Positions 33,879 through 43,233 are shown, counted from the stretch's first letter. The stretch: DNA of 64,000 nt from Lachnospiraceae bacterium (GCA_910575255.1 CAJTEM010000005.1:62001-126000), one strand, 5' to 3'. The notes: generated by a model from the sequence alone, not told the origin. A program made the numbers and translations.

Positions 33879-34126
33879 GGTACGCCATGGAAAAAGGAGC
33901 GGCAAGAGACCGGAACTGGTCTGATGATTTTTCCGGTTTCGGGATCAAGAATTCCTAAAATTCCTGATTTTTGCTAAAAGCGAAACGAAAATCCCCAAAC
34001 TCGCTTCGCTCAGACAGTGAGGATTTTCGTTTCAACGCCAAACTCAGGAATTTAAGGACTTCTAAATCCCTGCAAAGTCAAAATCATCAGACCAGTTCCG
34101 GTCTCTTGCCGCTCCTTTTTCCATGG
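33879..34126. repeat. GGTACGC hairpin repeat, copy 2, with 47-bp perfect arms
   Basis: The arms CCATGGAAAAAGGAGCGGCA... (33885-33931) and the exact complement ending CCATGG at 34126 match over 47 bp. Inside, TCCTAAAATTCCTGA pairs with TCAGGAATTTAAGGA, and GAAACGAAAATCC pairs with GGATTTTCGTTTC around a loop containing CTCGCTTCGCTCAGACAG. It could form one long branched hairpin. Confidence 0.9.
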
Positions 34127-34162
34127 CTGAGTATTCTCTGTGATAAACGGCAGCAAAGAGCC

Positions 34163-34255
34163 GTAACAGTTCAGATAATAATGTCAGTAAGTTAAGAAAA
34201 CGAGAAACACAGCTAAACTAAATGGCATTGGTTCAGATAACCCTTGAGTTGTTAC
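34163..34255. repeat. GTAACAGTTCA repeat, longer copy
   Basis: It starts GTAACAGTTCAGATAA and ends GTTCAGATAACCCTTGAG then TTGTTAC. The 31-bp copy at 43404-43434 looks like the same element without the middle. It lies before the gap promoter. Confidence 0.7.
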
Positions 34256-34295
34256 AAAAAGATTCATAAATACAGGTGATTTGGCAAAAAAACTC

Positions 34296-34324
34296 TTGCT
34301 ATTTTGTCCATAATTGGGTAAAAT
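34296..34324 (+). promoter_or_regulatory. gap promoter
   Basis: TTGCTA (34296-34301), 17-bp spacer, TAAAAT (34319-34324). It would transcribe gap and possibly the following pgk and tpiA. Confidence 0.65.
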
Positions 34325-34388
34325 AGGAGGCAAGGTTGATTATATTTTAACAATCAATAATTTTTTAACAATCTAGGAGGAATTGAAC

Positions 34389-35417
34389 ATGGCAGTAAAA
34401 GTAGCAATCAATGGTTTTGGACGTATCGGCCGTCTGGCATTCAGACAGATGTTCGGAGCGGAGGGGTATGAGGTTGTGGCGATCAACGATCTGACCGATC
34501 CGAAGATGCTGGCTCATCTGCTTAAGTATGATACTGCTCAGGGCGGATATGCAGGTCATATCGGTGAAGGCAAGCATACCGTTGAGGCTGGTGAAGACTC
34601 CATCACCGTAGATGGAAAGACCATCCGGATCTACGCAGAGAAGGATGCCGCGAATCTTCCGTGGGGAGAGATCGGTGTAGACGTAGTTCTGGAGTGTACT
34701 GGTTTCTATACCTCCAAGGCGAAATCTCAGGCTCATATCGATGCCGGCGCCAAGAAGGTTGTTATCTCTGCACCGGCTGGCAATGATCTGCCGACCGTCG
34801 TATTCAGCGTAAATGAGAAGACCCTGACCAAGGATGACACCATCATTTCCGCAGCTTCCTGCACCACCAACTGTCTGGCTCCCATGGCTAAGGCTCTCAA
34901 CGACTATGCACCGATCCAGTCCGGTATCATGAGCACCATCCATGCATACACCGGTGATCAGATGATTCTGGACGGCCCGCACAGAAAAGGCGATTTAAGA
35001 AGAGCAAGAGCCGGCGCTGCCAATATCGTTCCCAACTCCACTGGCGCTGCCAAGGCAATCGGCCTGGTGATTCCGGAGCTGAACGGCAAGCTGATCGGTT
35101 CCGCACAGCGTGTTCCGGTTCCGACCGGTTCCACCACCATCCTGACCGCAGTGGTCAAGGGCGCAGACGTAACGAAGGAAGGCATCAATGCTGCGATGAA
35201 GGCTGCTGCTTCCGAGTCTTACGGCTACAACGAGGATCCGATCGTTTCTTCCGATGTTATCGGTATGAAGTATGGCTCCCTGTTTGATGCTACCCAGACC
35301 ATGGTTGCTAAGATTGCGGATGATCTGTATGAGGTTCAGGTAGTTTCCTGGTACGACAATGAGAACTCCTACACCAGCCAGATGGTAAGAACCATTAAGT
35401 ACTTCGCTGAACTGTAA
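34389..35417 (+). CDS. gap: Glyceraldehyde-3-phosphate dehydrogenase
   Basis: 342 residues from the ATG at 34389, 8 nt after AGGAGG. Rossmann motif [12 protein letters not shown], Asp in INDLTDP that favours NAD, active-site [15 protein letters not shown] (Cys near 156), and the phosphate/substrate segment [35 protein letters not shown] ends the catalytic domain. It converts glyceraldehyde-3-phosphate to 1,3-bisphosphoglycerate in glycolysis. Codon use is strongly biased, as expected for a highly expressed gene. It leads the gap-pgk-tpiA cluster. Confidence 0.98.
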   Translation: MAVKVAINGFGRIGRLAFRQMFGAEGYEVVAINDLTDPKMLAHLLKYDTAQGGYAGHIGEGKHTVEAGEDSITVDGKTIRIYAEKDAANLPWGEIGVDVVLECTGFYTSKAKSQAHIDAGAKKVVISAPAGNDLPTVVFSVNEKTLTKDDTIISAASCTTNCLAPMAKALNDYAPIQSGIMSTIHAYTGDQMILDGPHRKGDLRRARAGAANIVPNSTGAAKAIGLVIPELNGKLIGSAQRVPVPTGSTTILTAVVKGADVTKEGINAAMKAAASESYGYNEDPIVSSDVIGMKYGSLFDATQTMVAKIADDLYEVQVVSWYDNENSYTSQMVRTIKYFAEL

Positions 35418-35441
35418 TCAGAGAGCGGAAGAAAGCTCAAG

Positions 35442-35480
35442 CGGGGTCCGGTCTTGACAAGGACCGGGCCCCGTTGCTTT
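35442..35480 (+). terminator. Hairpin after gap
   Basis: CGGGGTCCGGTC pairs with GACCGGGCCCCG (one G-T), followed by TTGCTTT. It would lower transcription into pgk relative to gap. Confidence 0.7.
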
Positions 35481-35532
35481 AAAAGATACAACCGGGGTTT
35501 GTATAAATGATCAAGAAAGGGGTATTACAGAT

Positions 35533-36759
35533 ATGCTGAACAAAAAGACCGTAGATGATTTAAAGAATTTGAAGGGAAAGAAAGTGCTGGTTCGCTGCGA
35601 TTTTAACGTGCCGTTAAAGAATGGGGAGATTTCTGATGAGACTCGTATCGTAGCAGCTCTGCCCACGATTCAGAAGCTGGTCGGAGAGGGAGCAAAGGTG
35701 ATTTTATGCTCTCATCTGGGCAAGGTAAAGAACGGCCCGAACGAAGGAGAATCCCTGGCTCCGGTCGCAGTACGTCTGACAGAGAAGCTCGGCAAGGAGG
35801 TTGTATTTGTAGCAGATTACAATGTGACCGGCGAGGCTGCAACCAAGGCGGTTGAGGCTATGAAAGACGGCGATGTGGTGCTGCTGCAGAATACTCGTTT
35901 CCGTGGCAAGGAAGAGACCAAGAACGGCGAGGAGTTCAGCAAGGAGCTGGCGGATCTGGCTGAGGATTATGTATGTGATGCTTTTGGATCCTCCCATCGC
36001 GCACATGCATCGGTAGAAGGCGTGACGAAGTTCATCTCCGCGAAGGGCGGTGTGAATGCCGTGGGCTACCTGATGCAGAAGGAGATTGATTTCCTGGGCA
36101 ATGCAGTAGAGAATCCGGTGAGACCGTTTGTGGCTATTCTGGGTGGAGCAAAGGTGGCGGACAAGCTGAACGTGATTTCCAACTTGCTGGAGAAATGCGA
36201 TACTCTGATCATCGGCGGTGGAATGGCTTTTACCTTCTTAAAGGCACAGGGCAAGGGCGTGGGCAACTCTCTGGTGGATGACAGCAAGATCGATTACTGT
36301 AAAGAGATGATGGAGAAGGCAGAGAAGCTGGGTAAGAAGCTTTTGCTCCCGGTGGATACCACCATTGCGGCTGCTTTCCCGAATCCCATCGACGGACCGG
36401 TTGAGGTTCAGGTTGTTTCCTCTGACGAGATTCCGGCAGACATGGAAGGACTGGATATCGGACCGAAGACTGCGGAGCTCTATGCAGAGGCAGTGAAGAC
36501 CGCCAGGACTGTTGTCTGGAACGGGCCTATGGGCGTATTTGAGAACCCGACTCTGGCAGCCGGAACCATTGCAGTGGCAAAGGCACTTGCCGAGACGGAA
36601 GCTACCACCATTATCGGCGGCGGTGATTCTGCGGCGGCGATGAATCAGCTGGGCTTTGCGGACAAGGTGAGCCATATTTCTACCGGCGGCGGCGCGTCTC
36701 TGGAATTCTTAGAGGGTAAGGTACTTCCAGGTGTAGCGGCGGCTGATGACAAAGAATGA
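35533..36759 (+). CDS. pgk: Phosphoglycerate kinase
   Basis: 408 residues. Typical start [20 protein letters not shown] then [15 protein letters not shown]; the PGK signature and substrate Args include SHLGKVK and the helix [11 protein letters not shown]. The C-terminal nucleotide domain has [27 protein letters not shown] and the glycine-rich ends [15 protein letters not shown] and [16 protein letters not shown]. It makes ATP from 1,3-bisphosphoglycerate. The ribosome site is AAAGGGG. tpiA follows after 37 bp. Confidence 0.98.
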   Translation: MLNKKTVDDLKNLKGKKVLVRCDFNVPLKNGEISDETRIVAALPTIQKLVGEGAKVILCSHLGKVKNGPNEGESLAPVAVRLTEKLGKEVVFVADYNVTGEAATKAVEAMKDGDVVLLQNTRFRGKEETKNGEEFSKELADLAEDYVCDAFGSSHRAHASVEGVTKFISAKGGVNAVGYLMQKEIDFLGNAVENPVRPFVAILGGAKVADKLNVISNLLEKCDTLIIGGGMAFTFLKAQGKGVGNSLVDDSKIDYCKEMMEKAEKLGKKLLLPVDTTIAAAFPNPIDGPVEVQVVSSDEIPADMEGLDIGPKTAELYAEAVKTARTVVWNGPMGVFENPTLAAGTIAVAKALAETEATTIIGGGDSAAAMNQLGFADKVSHISTGGGASLEFLEGKVLPGVAAADDKE

Positions 36760-36796
36760 AGCGCGGAGAAAAATCATATAAAGGGAGGACAGAAGA

Positions 36797-37549
36797 ATGT
36801 CCAGAAAGAAGATTATTGCAGGCAACTGGAAGATGAATATGACTCCTTCAGAGGCAGTTGACCTGGTGAATACATTAAAGCCGCTGGTTGCCAATGATGA
36901 TGTGGATGTTGTGTTCTGCGTACCGGCGATTGACATCATCCCTGCGATGAAGGCGGCAGAGGGCACCAATATCCATATCGGTGCTGAGAATATGTATTAT
37001 GAGGAGAAGGGCGCTTATACGGGTGAGATTTCTCCGGCTATGCTGGTGGATGCCGGCGTAAAATATGTCATCATCGGCCATTCCGAGAGAAGAGAGTATT
37101 TTGCTGAGACAGATGAGACCGTGAATAAGAAGGTACTGAAGGCATTTGAACATGATATCACTCCGATTATCTGCTGCGGTGAGTCTCTGACACAGAGAGA
37201 GCAGGGCATCACCATTGACTGGATCCGTCAGCAGATCAAGATTGCATTTTTGAATGTGACGGCAGATCAGGCGAAGAAGGCAGTGATTGCCTATGAACCG
37301 ATCTGGGCGATCGGCACCGGAAAAGTGGCAACCACGGATCAGGCTCAGGAAGTATGTGCGGCGATTCGTGTCTGCATCGGAGAGATCTATGATGAAGCTA
37401 CAGCAGCGGCGATTCGCATTCAGTATGGCGGTTCTGTGTCCGGGGCCAGTGCTCCGGAGCTGTTTGCCCAGCCGGATATCGATGGCGGTCTGGTAGGAGG
37501 CGCATCTCTGAAACCGGATTTTGGGAAGATCGTCAACTATAATAAGTAA
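36797..37549 (+). CDS. tpiA: Triosephosphate isomerase
   Basis: 250 residues, normal size. GNWKMNMTP (Asn/Lys of the active site), the electrophile His in [11 protein letters not shown], the catalytic Glu in [13 protein letters not shown] with its mobile loop, and the phosphate-binding YGGSVSG and [12 protein letters not shown]. It interconverts dihydroxyacetone phosphate and glyceraldehyde-3-phosphate. AAGGGAGG precedes the ATG. A hairpin after the gene ends the glycolytic cluster; gpmI and eno are not here. Confidence 0.98.
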   Translation: MSRKKIIAGNWKMNMTPSEAVDLVNTLKPLVANDDVDVVFCVPAIDIIPAMKAAEGTNIHIGAENMYYEEKGAYTGEISPAMLVDAGVKYVIIGHSERREYFAETDETVNKKVLKAFEHDITPIICCGESLTQREQGITIDWIRQQIKIAFLNVTADQAKKAVIAYEPIWAIGTGKVATTDQAQEVCAAIRVCIGEIYDEATAAAIRIQYGGSVSGASAPELFAQPDIDGGLVGGASLKPDFGKIVNYNK

Positions 37550-37561
37550 GAGATAATCTTC

Positions 37562-37588
37562 GGGGCGGAGGCGACAGCGTTTCCGCCC
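37562..37588 (+). terminator. Hairpin after tpiA
   Basis: GGGCGGA...TCCGCCC with a loop of 13 nt, followed by TGATTTTGTCT. Moderate terminator. Confidence 0.6.
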
Positions 37589-37697
37589 TGATTTTGTCTC
37601 ATAAAAACATTTGTGGCAGGAAACATAACGCTCTGGTACGAAGTCTTTTGCGAAAAAATACCACAGGAAAGGGCGACAGGGATGAAAGAATAACGGG

Positions 37698-38834
37698 ATG
37701 GAAAAAAGGAAACAGAGCATGAAGGAAAAGGAACCCATGAGCAAAAAGGCTCTTTTGGTCAATATTCTTGTCACGGTCAGTATTTTTGTCATTGCAACTT
37801 TACTGGCAATTGCGTTTTTTCACTATAGCGTCAATTCCACCAGTGTGGCGATTATCTACATTCTGGCTGTGATGCTGGTAGCCAGATATACCAACGGTTA
37901 CGTGCCGGGGATCGTAGCTTCCTTTTTGGGAGTCATCTGTGTCAATTATGTATTTACCTATCCTTTTATGCATTTGAACTTCAGCATTGACGGCTATCCG
38001 GTGACTTTTGTTGCTATGGCAGTGATATCAGGGCTGACGAGTATGCTGACTACGCAGTTTAAAAGACAGAATGAGATTCTCAATGAACAGGAAAAGTACC
38101 TGATGGAAGCCGAAAAGGAGACGATGCGTGCGAATCTTCTGCGTGCCGTGTCTCATGATTTGCGGACGCCGCTGACCGGGATCATCGGAATGGCAGATAC
38201 GTATCTGGCAGACAGTGGATGGTTGGCAGAGGAAGAAAAAACGTATATGGTAAAGAGTATCAGTGAGGATGCGAACTGGCTTCTGAATATGGTGGAGAAT
38301 CTTCTGTCCGTAACCAGAATCCGGGTGGGAGAAACCCGGGTCAATACCAGTCCGGAACCGCTTGAGGAAGTGGTCTCAGAGGCAGTGCAGCGTCTCAGGA
38401 AGCGTCTTGTGCAGGCTAAGGTACGTGTTCAGGTGCCGGAAGAATTCCTGATGGTTCCCATGGATGCGGTATTGATCGAGCAGGTGATTATCAATCTGCT
38501 GGAGAATGCGGTTTATCACTCAGGATCCGAGCAGATTGATCTGTATGTGACCAGGGAGGAGGAGGCAGTGGCCTTCCATATCCGGGACTATGGAAAAGGG
38601 ATTGCCCCGGAACGGCTGGAGACGATCTTTGACGGCGGAGGCACGGGAGGAAATCAGAGTGGAGATTCTCATCGGGGAATGGGGATCGGACTGAGCATCT
38701 GTAAAACGATTGTCAATGCCCATGAAGGAACCATATGGGTAAGAAACTGGAAGCAGGGTGCGGAATTTATTTTCACATTACCATTGAGAGAGGATAAAGG
38801 CAATGGCAAACAAACAGACCATTTTGGTCATTGA
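37698..38834 (+). CDS. Sensor histidine kinase, KdpD C-terminal type (DUF4118)
   Basis: 378 residues. Four membrane helices at about 15-115 match the DUF4118 bundle of KdpD (IYILAVMLVARYTNGYVPGI, YVFTYPFMHLNFSIDGYP). A HisKA helix has the phospho-acceptor in AVSHDLRTPLTGIIG, followed by HATPase motifs (LLENAVYHSG, DYGKGIAPERLETIFDGG, GMGIGLSICKTIVNAHEG). The long N-terminal KdpD and USP domains of classic KdpD are missing, and no kdpFABC genes are in view, so potassium sensing is not assured. The start is uncertain: ATGs at 37698, 37719 and 37737 are all possible. It overlaps the next gene by 32 bp. Confidence 0.92.
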   Translation: MEKRKQSMKEKEPMSKKALLVNILVTVSIFVIATLLAIAFFHYSVNSTSVAIIYILAVMLVARYTNGYVPGIVASFLGVICVNYVFTYPFMHLNFSIDGYPVTFVAMAVISGLTSMLTTQFKRQNEILNEQEKYLMEAEKETMRANLLRAVSHDLRTPLTGIIGMADTYLADSGWLAEEEKTYMVKSISEDANWLLNMVENLLSVTRIRVGETRVNTSPEPLEEVVSEAVQRLRKRLVQAKVRVQVPEEFLMVPMDAVLIEQVIINLLENAVYHSGSEQIDLYVTREEEAVAFHIRDYGKGIAPERLETIFDGGGTGGNQSGDSHRGMGIGLSICKTIVNAHEGTIWVRNWKQGAEFIFTLPLREDKGNGKQTDHFGH

Positions 38835-39498
38835 GGATGAAAAAAATATCGGCAATTATATCGAGACGATTTTGCTGTCGAATGAATATAAGGTATTGCG
38901 TTCCATGAATGGTGTGACAGGACTGTCTTTGTGCACTTCACATCGTCCGGAAGTGGTGCTTCTGGATCTGGGTCTTCCGGACATAGACGGAATGGAGGTT
39001 CTTAAGCGAATTCGGGAATTTTCTAATCTGCCGGTTATCGTGATCTCAGCCCGTACTCAGGAGCGGGAGAAGGTGGAAGCGCTTGACGGAGGAGCGGATG
39101 ATTATATCACAAAGCCTTTTGGAGCGGAGGAGCTGCTGGCGCGGATCCGGACAGCCCTGCGTCATCGCCTGCATGCAGGACGGATTCAGAGTCAGGAACC
39201 GCTGTATTCGAGGGATGGGTTGGTGATTGATTTTGAGCGGCGTCTGGTAACGCTGCAGGGAAATGCGATTCATCTGACACAGATCGAATACAAGCTGGTC
39301 TCTCTTCTGGCGCGGAATGCCGGTAAGGTGCTGACGTATGATTTCATTTTAAAGGAAATCTGGGGGCCTTATGCCGATACGGATAATCAGATTTTGCGGG
39401 TGAATATGGCGAATATCCGCAGAAAGCTGGAGTCTAATCCTGCAGAGCCGCATTTTATTTTCACGGAGATCGGAGTAGGTTATCGGATGTTGGAGTGA
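38803..39498 (+). CDS. Response regulator, OmpR/KdpE type
   Basis: 231 residues. Receiver domain: VIEDEKN, phospho-Asp in EVVLLDLGLPDIDGMEVLKR (near 53), Thr/Ser ISARTQE, Lys TKPFGAEEL. A winged-helix OmpR domain follows (HLTQIEYKLVSLLARNAGK, YDFILKEIWGPYADTDN, LRVNMANIRRKLE). It pairs with the kinase that its start overlaps. KdpE-like by its partner and sequence; target genes are unknown, and the operon ends here before a repeat-filled gap. Confidence 0.93.
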   Translation: MANKQTILVIEDEKNIGNYIETILLSNEYKVLRSMNGVTGLSLCTSHRPEVVLLDLGLPDIDGMEVLKRIREFSNLPVIVISARTQEREKVEALDGGADDYITKPFGAEELLARIRTALRHRLHAGRIQSQEPLYSRDGLVIDFERRLVTLQGNAIHLTQIEYKLVSLLARNAGKVLTYDFILKEIWGPYADTDNQILRVNMANIRRKLESNPAEPHFIFTEIGVGYRMLE

Positions 39499-39539
39499 GG
39501 ATAGCTATCTTATCAGAGATAAAAGCAAAAGCAGCGGCC

Positions 39540-39866
39540 CTGGTACAGCATTGCTTAAATTCCGGTGAATTCGGCACTCGCTATTTCCGCCCTCTGCACG
39601 CCTGCAAAGCTAGTATGACCCACGCCAATTAACCATATGTTTCGCTTGTCTAAATTTCCCCCTGCTTCGTTGTCGTCGGTCAACGATGCCACCGCATCGC
39701 CTCCCTCCTCCGCCTTGCAGGATGAAAATTTATCCTGCGCGAAACATAATGGTAATTGGTGTGGGTCATACTAGACGTAGGCACCGCTGCGCCGTCGCTT
39801 TGCAGACGCACAGATGACGAAAATATCAAGCACTGGATTCACCGTTATTTTCGCAATGCAGTACTA
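39540..39866. mobile_element. Long palindromic element (about 162 bp) interrupted by a second copy
   Basis: Left arm 39540-39609 (CTGGTACAGCATTGC...CTGCAAAG) and right arm ending GCAATGCAGTACTAA match over about 70 bp with scattered changes. Taking out the inner element at 39610-39774 leaves 162 bp, the family length. The centre on the minus strand reads GACGGCGCAGCGGTGCCTAC. The right end supplies the stop codon of the lipoprotein gene. Confidence 0.8.
39610..39774. mobile_element. 165-bp palindromic element nested in another copy
   Basis: Ends CTAGTATGACCCACGCCAAT and ATTGGTGTGGGTCATACTAG; arms of about 36 bp, ending in TTTCGC/GCGAAA. The centre on the minus strand has GAGGCGATGCGGTGGCATCG followed by TTGA. 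It is inserted at the arm-centre junction of the outer element. Confidence 0.85.
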
Positions 39867-40472
39867 ATGACCGCTGTTAATTACCTTCCAGCTGTCTGAT
39901 TTGGAACGGCGGGCAATGCTGAGGGAACGCGCAGGATTACCCGCAGCCTGATCTTTGCCGGTAAGGACCATATAGATGATGATATTACCTGGATCGTATT
40001 CCGCTTCGATACCAGTGTTCCGGTAAAGATAGCAATTGTCCTCAGCCGGATAGATCTCTTCTACACCGTCAAAACCGACGGAGGCCTCTGTAAAATAGTA
40101 GCGAGCCAGCTCTTCTGTCTCCAGAAGCTCCTCTTCGGTCAAAGCAGCCAGGTAGGAAGGAGAGAAATCCGTATCTGTCTCGCTAGTGGCGGCGCCGGAG
40201 CTTATGAACTCACCGGGGATAAAAGAGAGTGCGTCCCGGGAATCCTCGGGAAGGGTCTGATACCATTCCAGCCACTTCAGGGTATCTTCGGAAAGCTCGC
40301 TTTTTCTTTTACTGATGCCATTGAATTCTATCAGCTCATCACCGGGGGCCTCCTTCCCGGCTTCACCGGAGGTGCGGATATCAGATGCCGGGGAGGAGGG
40401 AGAAAGTACAGAAATGCTGCAGCCAGTAAGAAAAAAGGCGGCAACAGTAATCAGTAAAGTCTTTGGTCGCAT
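39864..40472 (-). CDS. Small lipoprotein of unknown function
   Basis: 202 residues with a lipoprotein signal (MRPKTLLITVAAFFLTGCS, lipobox LTGC, Cys 18), so it should sit on the outer face of the membrane. The mature part is Ser/Pro/Glu-rich at first, then a compact region (ELSEDTLKWLEWYQTLPEDS, LLETEELARYYFTEASVG, NIIIYMVLTGKD). No family is recognised. AAGGAGG lies 9 nt before the ATG. Its TAG stop at 39864-39866 is made by the end of the palindromic element, so the original C-terminus may have been different. Confidence 0.75.
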   Translation of the reverse strand: MRPKTLLITVAAFFLTGCSISVLSPSSPASDIRTSGEAGKEAPGDELIEFNGISKRKSELSEDTLKWLEWYQTLPEDSRDALSFIPGEFISSGAATSETDTDFSPSYLAALTEEELLETEELARYYFTEASVGFDGVEEIYPAEDNCYLYRNTGIEAEYDPGNIIIYMVLTGKDQAAGNPARSLSIARRSKSDSWKVINSGH

Positions 40473-40560
40473 AGGGTAACGCCTCCTTGCGTCTATTATA
40501 GCAATGATAGAGGCAAAAGAAATGAAGGTTATCTTAAATTTTGGAGAATTAATTGAGAAA

Positions 40561-40589
40561 TTGACATTTGGTAAACAATTGGTTATAGT
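40561..40589 (+). promoter_or_regulatory. Strong sigma-A promoter before MATE gene
   Basis: TTGACA (40561-40566), 17-bp spacer, TATAGT (40584-40589), giving a leader of about 45 nt. Confidence 0.85.
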
Positions 40590-40639
40590 ATACTTCGAGA
40601 TAAGAGGCTGGACTGCAGCCGGGAGAGGTAGGAAGAGAC

Positions 40640-41992
40640 ATGCAGAAGGATCTTACAACAGGGAACATATTCCGGATATTGGTACGCTTTTCGCTGCCGT
40701 ATCTGCTCTCCTGTTTTTTACAGACGTTCTACGGAATGGCGGATCTGTTTGTGACCGGACAGTTTAACGGGGCAGATACCATCTCAGCGGTATCGATCGG
40801 AAGCCAGCTGATGCATATGCTGACAGTGGTGATCGTAGGTCTGGCCATGGGATCGACGGTAGCACTTGGCAAAGCAGTAGGAGGAAAGAAGGCGAGTCAG
40901 GTGGCCCGGGTGACCGGGAATACGGTGTCCCTGTTTCTGATAGCGGCGCTGGGGCTTACGGGGATTCTGATGACAGCAGTGAACGGAATTATAGCTGTGA
41001 TTTCCACACCGGCAGAGGCAGTGGAACAGACGCGCCATTACCTTCTGATCTGTTTTGCCGGAATTCCTTTTATCACAGCCTACAATATCATCAGTTGTGT
41101 GTTCCGCGGGATGGGAGATTCCAAAAGTCCTATGTACTTTGTAGGAGTGGCCGGTGTCCTGAATGTGATTCTCGACTATGTATTGATCGGACCCTTGGGT
41201 ATGGGAGCAGCGGGGGCGGCTGCAGCAACCGTGCTGTCTCAGACCTTTAGTGTATTTACTGCCCTGTATGTGCTGCGAAGGCGTGATTTCGGGCTTTCAG
41301 TCCGCCGGGAGGATTTCCGTTTCTGCCAGCCGGTGATGAAAGAGATTCTTCAGGTGGGATTGCCGATTGCCTGTCAGGATGGACTGATTCAGGTATCCTT
41401 TTTGGTGATCACGGCGATAGCCAATCAGCGGGGGGTGGTAGTGGCCGCCAGTGTAGGGATTGTGGAGAAGATCATTACATTCCTGTTTCTGGTGCCTTCA
41501 GCCATGCTGTCTTCGATTTCCGCGATTGCAGCCCAGAATATCGGTGCTGGAAAATATCAGAGAGCGGACAGAACATTGGGCTATGGGGTTGCGATCGCTT
41601 TTTCCTTCGGACTGGCAGTGTCATTGATCTGCCAGTTTACTGCGGAGCCGATTCTTCGTCTGTTTACGGACAGCCCGGAGGTAGTTCGAATGGGGAGTGA
41701 ATACCTGCGGTCCTATGTTTTTGATTGTGCTGCGGCGGGGATTCATTTCTGTTTCAGCGGATATTTCTGTGCACATGGACGGTCAGGCATTTCCTTTATC
41801 CATAACCTGGCCTCAATCCTGCTGATCCGGATACCAGGAGCTTACCTGGCTTCCGTTTATTTCCCGGATACTTTATATCCTATGGGAATGGCGCCGCCGT
41901 TGGGATCGATGCTGTCAGCGATGATCTGCATCGTGGTATTTTGCTGGTATCGGAGCCATAAACGATTGCTGCCGGCCGGAGCGGGAGGCTGA
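40640..41992 (+). CDS. MATE family efflux transporter
   Basis: 450 residues, twelve membrane helices in two halves. Typical segments: FSLPYLLSCFLQTFYGMADL (first helix), the GMGDSKSPMYF loop with FRGMGDS, the mid repeat EILQVGLPIACQDGLIQVSF, and GAGKYQRADRTLGYG. Such proteins export cationic compounds using a sodium or proton gradient. The drug or metabolite is unknown. AGAGGTAGG is a poor ribosome site, but the promoter is near consensus. A second MATE gene at 57499 is only distantly similar. Confidence 0.95.
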   Translation: MQKDLTTGNIFRILVRFSLPYLLSCFLQTFYGMADLFVTGQFNGADTISAVSIGSQLMHMLTVVIVGLAMGSTVALGKAVGGKKASQVARVTGNTVSLFLIAALGLTGILMTAVNGIIAVISTPAEAVEQTRHYLLICFAGIPFITAYNIISCVFRGMGDSKSPMYFVGVAGVLNVILDYVLIGPLGMGAAGAAAATVLSQTFSVFTALYVLRRRDFGLSVRREDFRFCQPVMKEILQVGLPIACQDGLIQVSFLVITAIANQRGVVVAASVGIVEKIITFLFLVPSAMLSSISAIAAQNIGAGKYQRADRTLGYGVAIAFSFGLAVSLICQFTAEPILRLFTDSPEVVRMGSEYLRSYVFDCAAAGIHFCFSGYFCAHGRSGISFIHNLASILLIRIPGAYLASVYFPDTLYPMGMAPPLGSMLSAMICIVVFCWYRSHKRLLPAGAGG

Positions 41993-42045
41993 CAGAACTG
42001 CCAAAGGATTCTCCGTTTGGCTGATTCCCGCGAGGGGTGCTATGC

Positions 42046-42142
42046 GCCAGTGGCGCATGACCAGCACCGACCGAAGCGGGGCGCAGATCACATACTGCTC
42101 TGCAGCGCAGCAAGCTTGATGCCTCGTTGCTTGCAGCGGGGT
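42046..42142. repeat. Dispersed intergenic repeat, family C, copy 2 (inverted)
   Basis: Reverse complement of the repeat at 2429-2529: GCGCATGACCAGCACCGACC at one end and GTTGCTTGCAGCGGGGT at the other. It abuts the long element at 42154, so two unrelated repeats sit side by side. Confidence 0.75.
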
Positions 42143-42153
42143 GTTGACTGTGG

Positions 42154-42319
42154 CTAGTATAACCCGTTTTAAATACCTTTCTGTTTCGGCAAGGATACTT
42201 TTCCGAGAGTGCAGAGGGAAAAGCGGAGGCGTAGTGGGGCTACGTTGAGCATTTTCCCTCTGTGCTATCGGGAAAGCAGACTGGCGAAACGGAAGGTTAT
42301 TTAAAACGGGTTATACTAG
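42154..42319. mobile_element. 166-bp palindromic element, copy before the DegV gene
   Basis: Ends CTAGTATAACCCGTTTTAAA and TTTAAAACGGGTTATACTAG; a second inner pair is GCAGAGGGAAAA/ TTTTCCCTCTG. The centre reads GGAGGCGTAGTGGGGCTACG then TTGAG, the plus-strand form of the shared hairpin. It ends 27 bp before the DegV start codon. Confidence 0.88.
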
Positions 42320-42345
42320 AATGAAAGGAAGAGGATGTTGAAGAT

Positions 42346-43233
42346 ATGAAAGCGATTGGAATTATTACAGACAGCCATAGCAGTATCCCACAAGAGGAAG
42401 CCAGCCGGCTGGGAATCCGAGTGCTCCCGATGCCATTTTATATAGACGGGAAATGCTGTTACGAGGGGGTGTCTCTGACGCGGCTGGAATTTCTTGAACT
42501 ATTGCGTTCCGGAGCAGAGCTTACGACCTCCCAGCCTTCGCCTGCGGAGGTAATGCAGCTGTGGAACCAGGCTTTGGAGGAATATGAGAAGATACTGTAT
42601 ATCCCGATCAGCAGCGGACTCAGCGGTTCCTATGCCACAGCGTTGATGCTGGCACAGGAGGAGCCTTATGAGGGAAGGGTCCTGGTGGTGGACAGCGGCA
42701 GGGTATCGGCCCTTTTGCACCGAATGATACTGGATGCGCTGGAGCTGATTGAGGAAGGGTATCCGGCAGCGGAGATCCGCAGAATTCTGGAGAAGGATCG
42801 GGATAAGATGGTGATCTATATCGGAGTTCAGACGCTGGAGAATCTGAGGCGGGGAGGAAGGATCACACCGGCCACCGCAGCGTTGGGGACGATTTTGAAT
42901 ATCAAGCCTGTGCTGCAGTTTGATGTGGGGACTCTGGATATGTTCAAGAAATGCCGGGGGTTCACCAGGACAAAGAAGACGATGCTGGAGGCCATGCGCC
43001 ATGATCTGGAGACTCGTTTTCAGGAGTGGTATGAGCGGGGCGAGATCTATCTGCTGGCAGCTTCCAGTGCGCCGCCACAGGAGACAGAGGAGTGGATACA
43101 GGAGATTCGGGAGGCATTCCCAGAGCTGGAGGTCATGTGTGATGATCTGTCGATGGGGGTATCCTGCCATATCGGTTATGGAGGGCTGGGAATCGGGTGC
43201 TCCTGCAGGCCGAAAAGGCCCCGTAAACAGTAA
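42346..43233 (+). CDS. DegV family fatty-acid-binding protein
   Basis: 295 residues. DegV signatures: ITDSHSSIPQEEASRLGI at the start, TSQPSPAEV, YIPISSGLSGSYATALML, VDSGRVSALLH, and LENLRRGGRITPATAALGTI then LNIKPVLQFD. Members bind a fatty acid and, as FakB, hand it to the kinase FakA for phospholipid synthesis. No fakA is nearby, so this is one of probably several paralogues. The C-terminus has a Cys-containing tail (GIGCSCRPKRPRKQ). AGGAAGAGG is the ribosome site. Confidence 0.93.
   Translation: MKAIGIITDSHSSIPQEEASRLGIRVLPMPFYIDGKCCYEGVSLTRLEFLELLRSGAELTTSQPSPAEVMQLWNQALEEYEKILYIPISSGLSGSYATALMLAQEEPYEGRVLVVDSGRVSALLHRMILDALELIEEGYPAAEIRRILEKDRDKMVIYIGVQTLENLRRGGRITPATAALGTILNIKPVLQFDVGTLDMFKKCRGFTRTKKTMLEAMRHDLETRFQEWYERGEIYLLAASSAPPQETEEWIQEIREAFPELEVMCDDLSMGVSCHIGYGGLGIGCSCRPKRPRKQ

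Noticed and set aside
33971-34195. 74-residue frame in the GGTACGC repeat (and its relative at 46318-46656)
   Set aside because: The frame is carried by the repeat's conserved DNA and differs between copies in ways that do not conserve protein; no ribosome site.
37698-39498. Assignment as KdpDE potassium system
   Set aside because: The kinase has the DUF4118 and KdpE-like partner but lacks the KdpD N-terminal domains, and no kdpFABC is present; kept as a general two-component pair.
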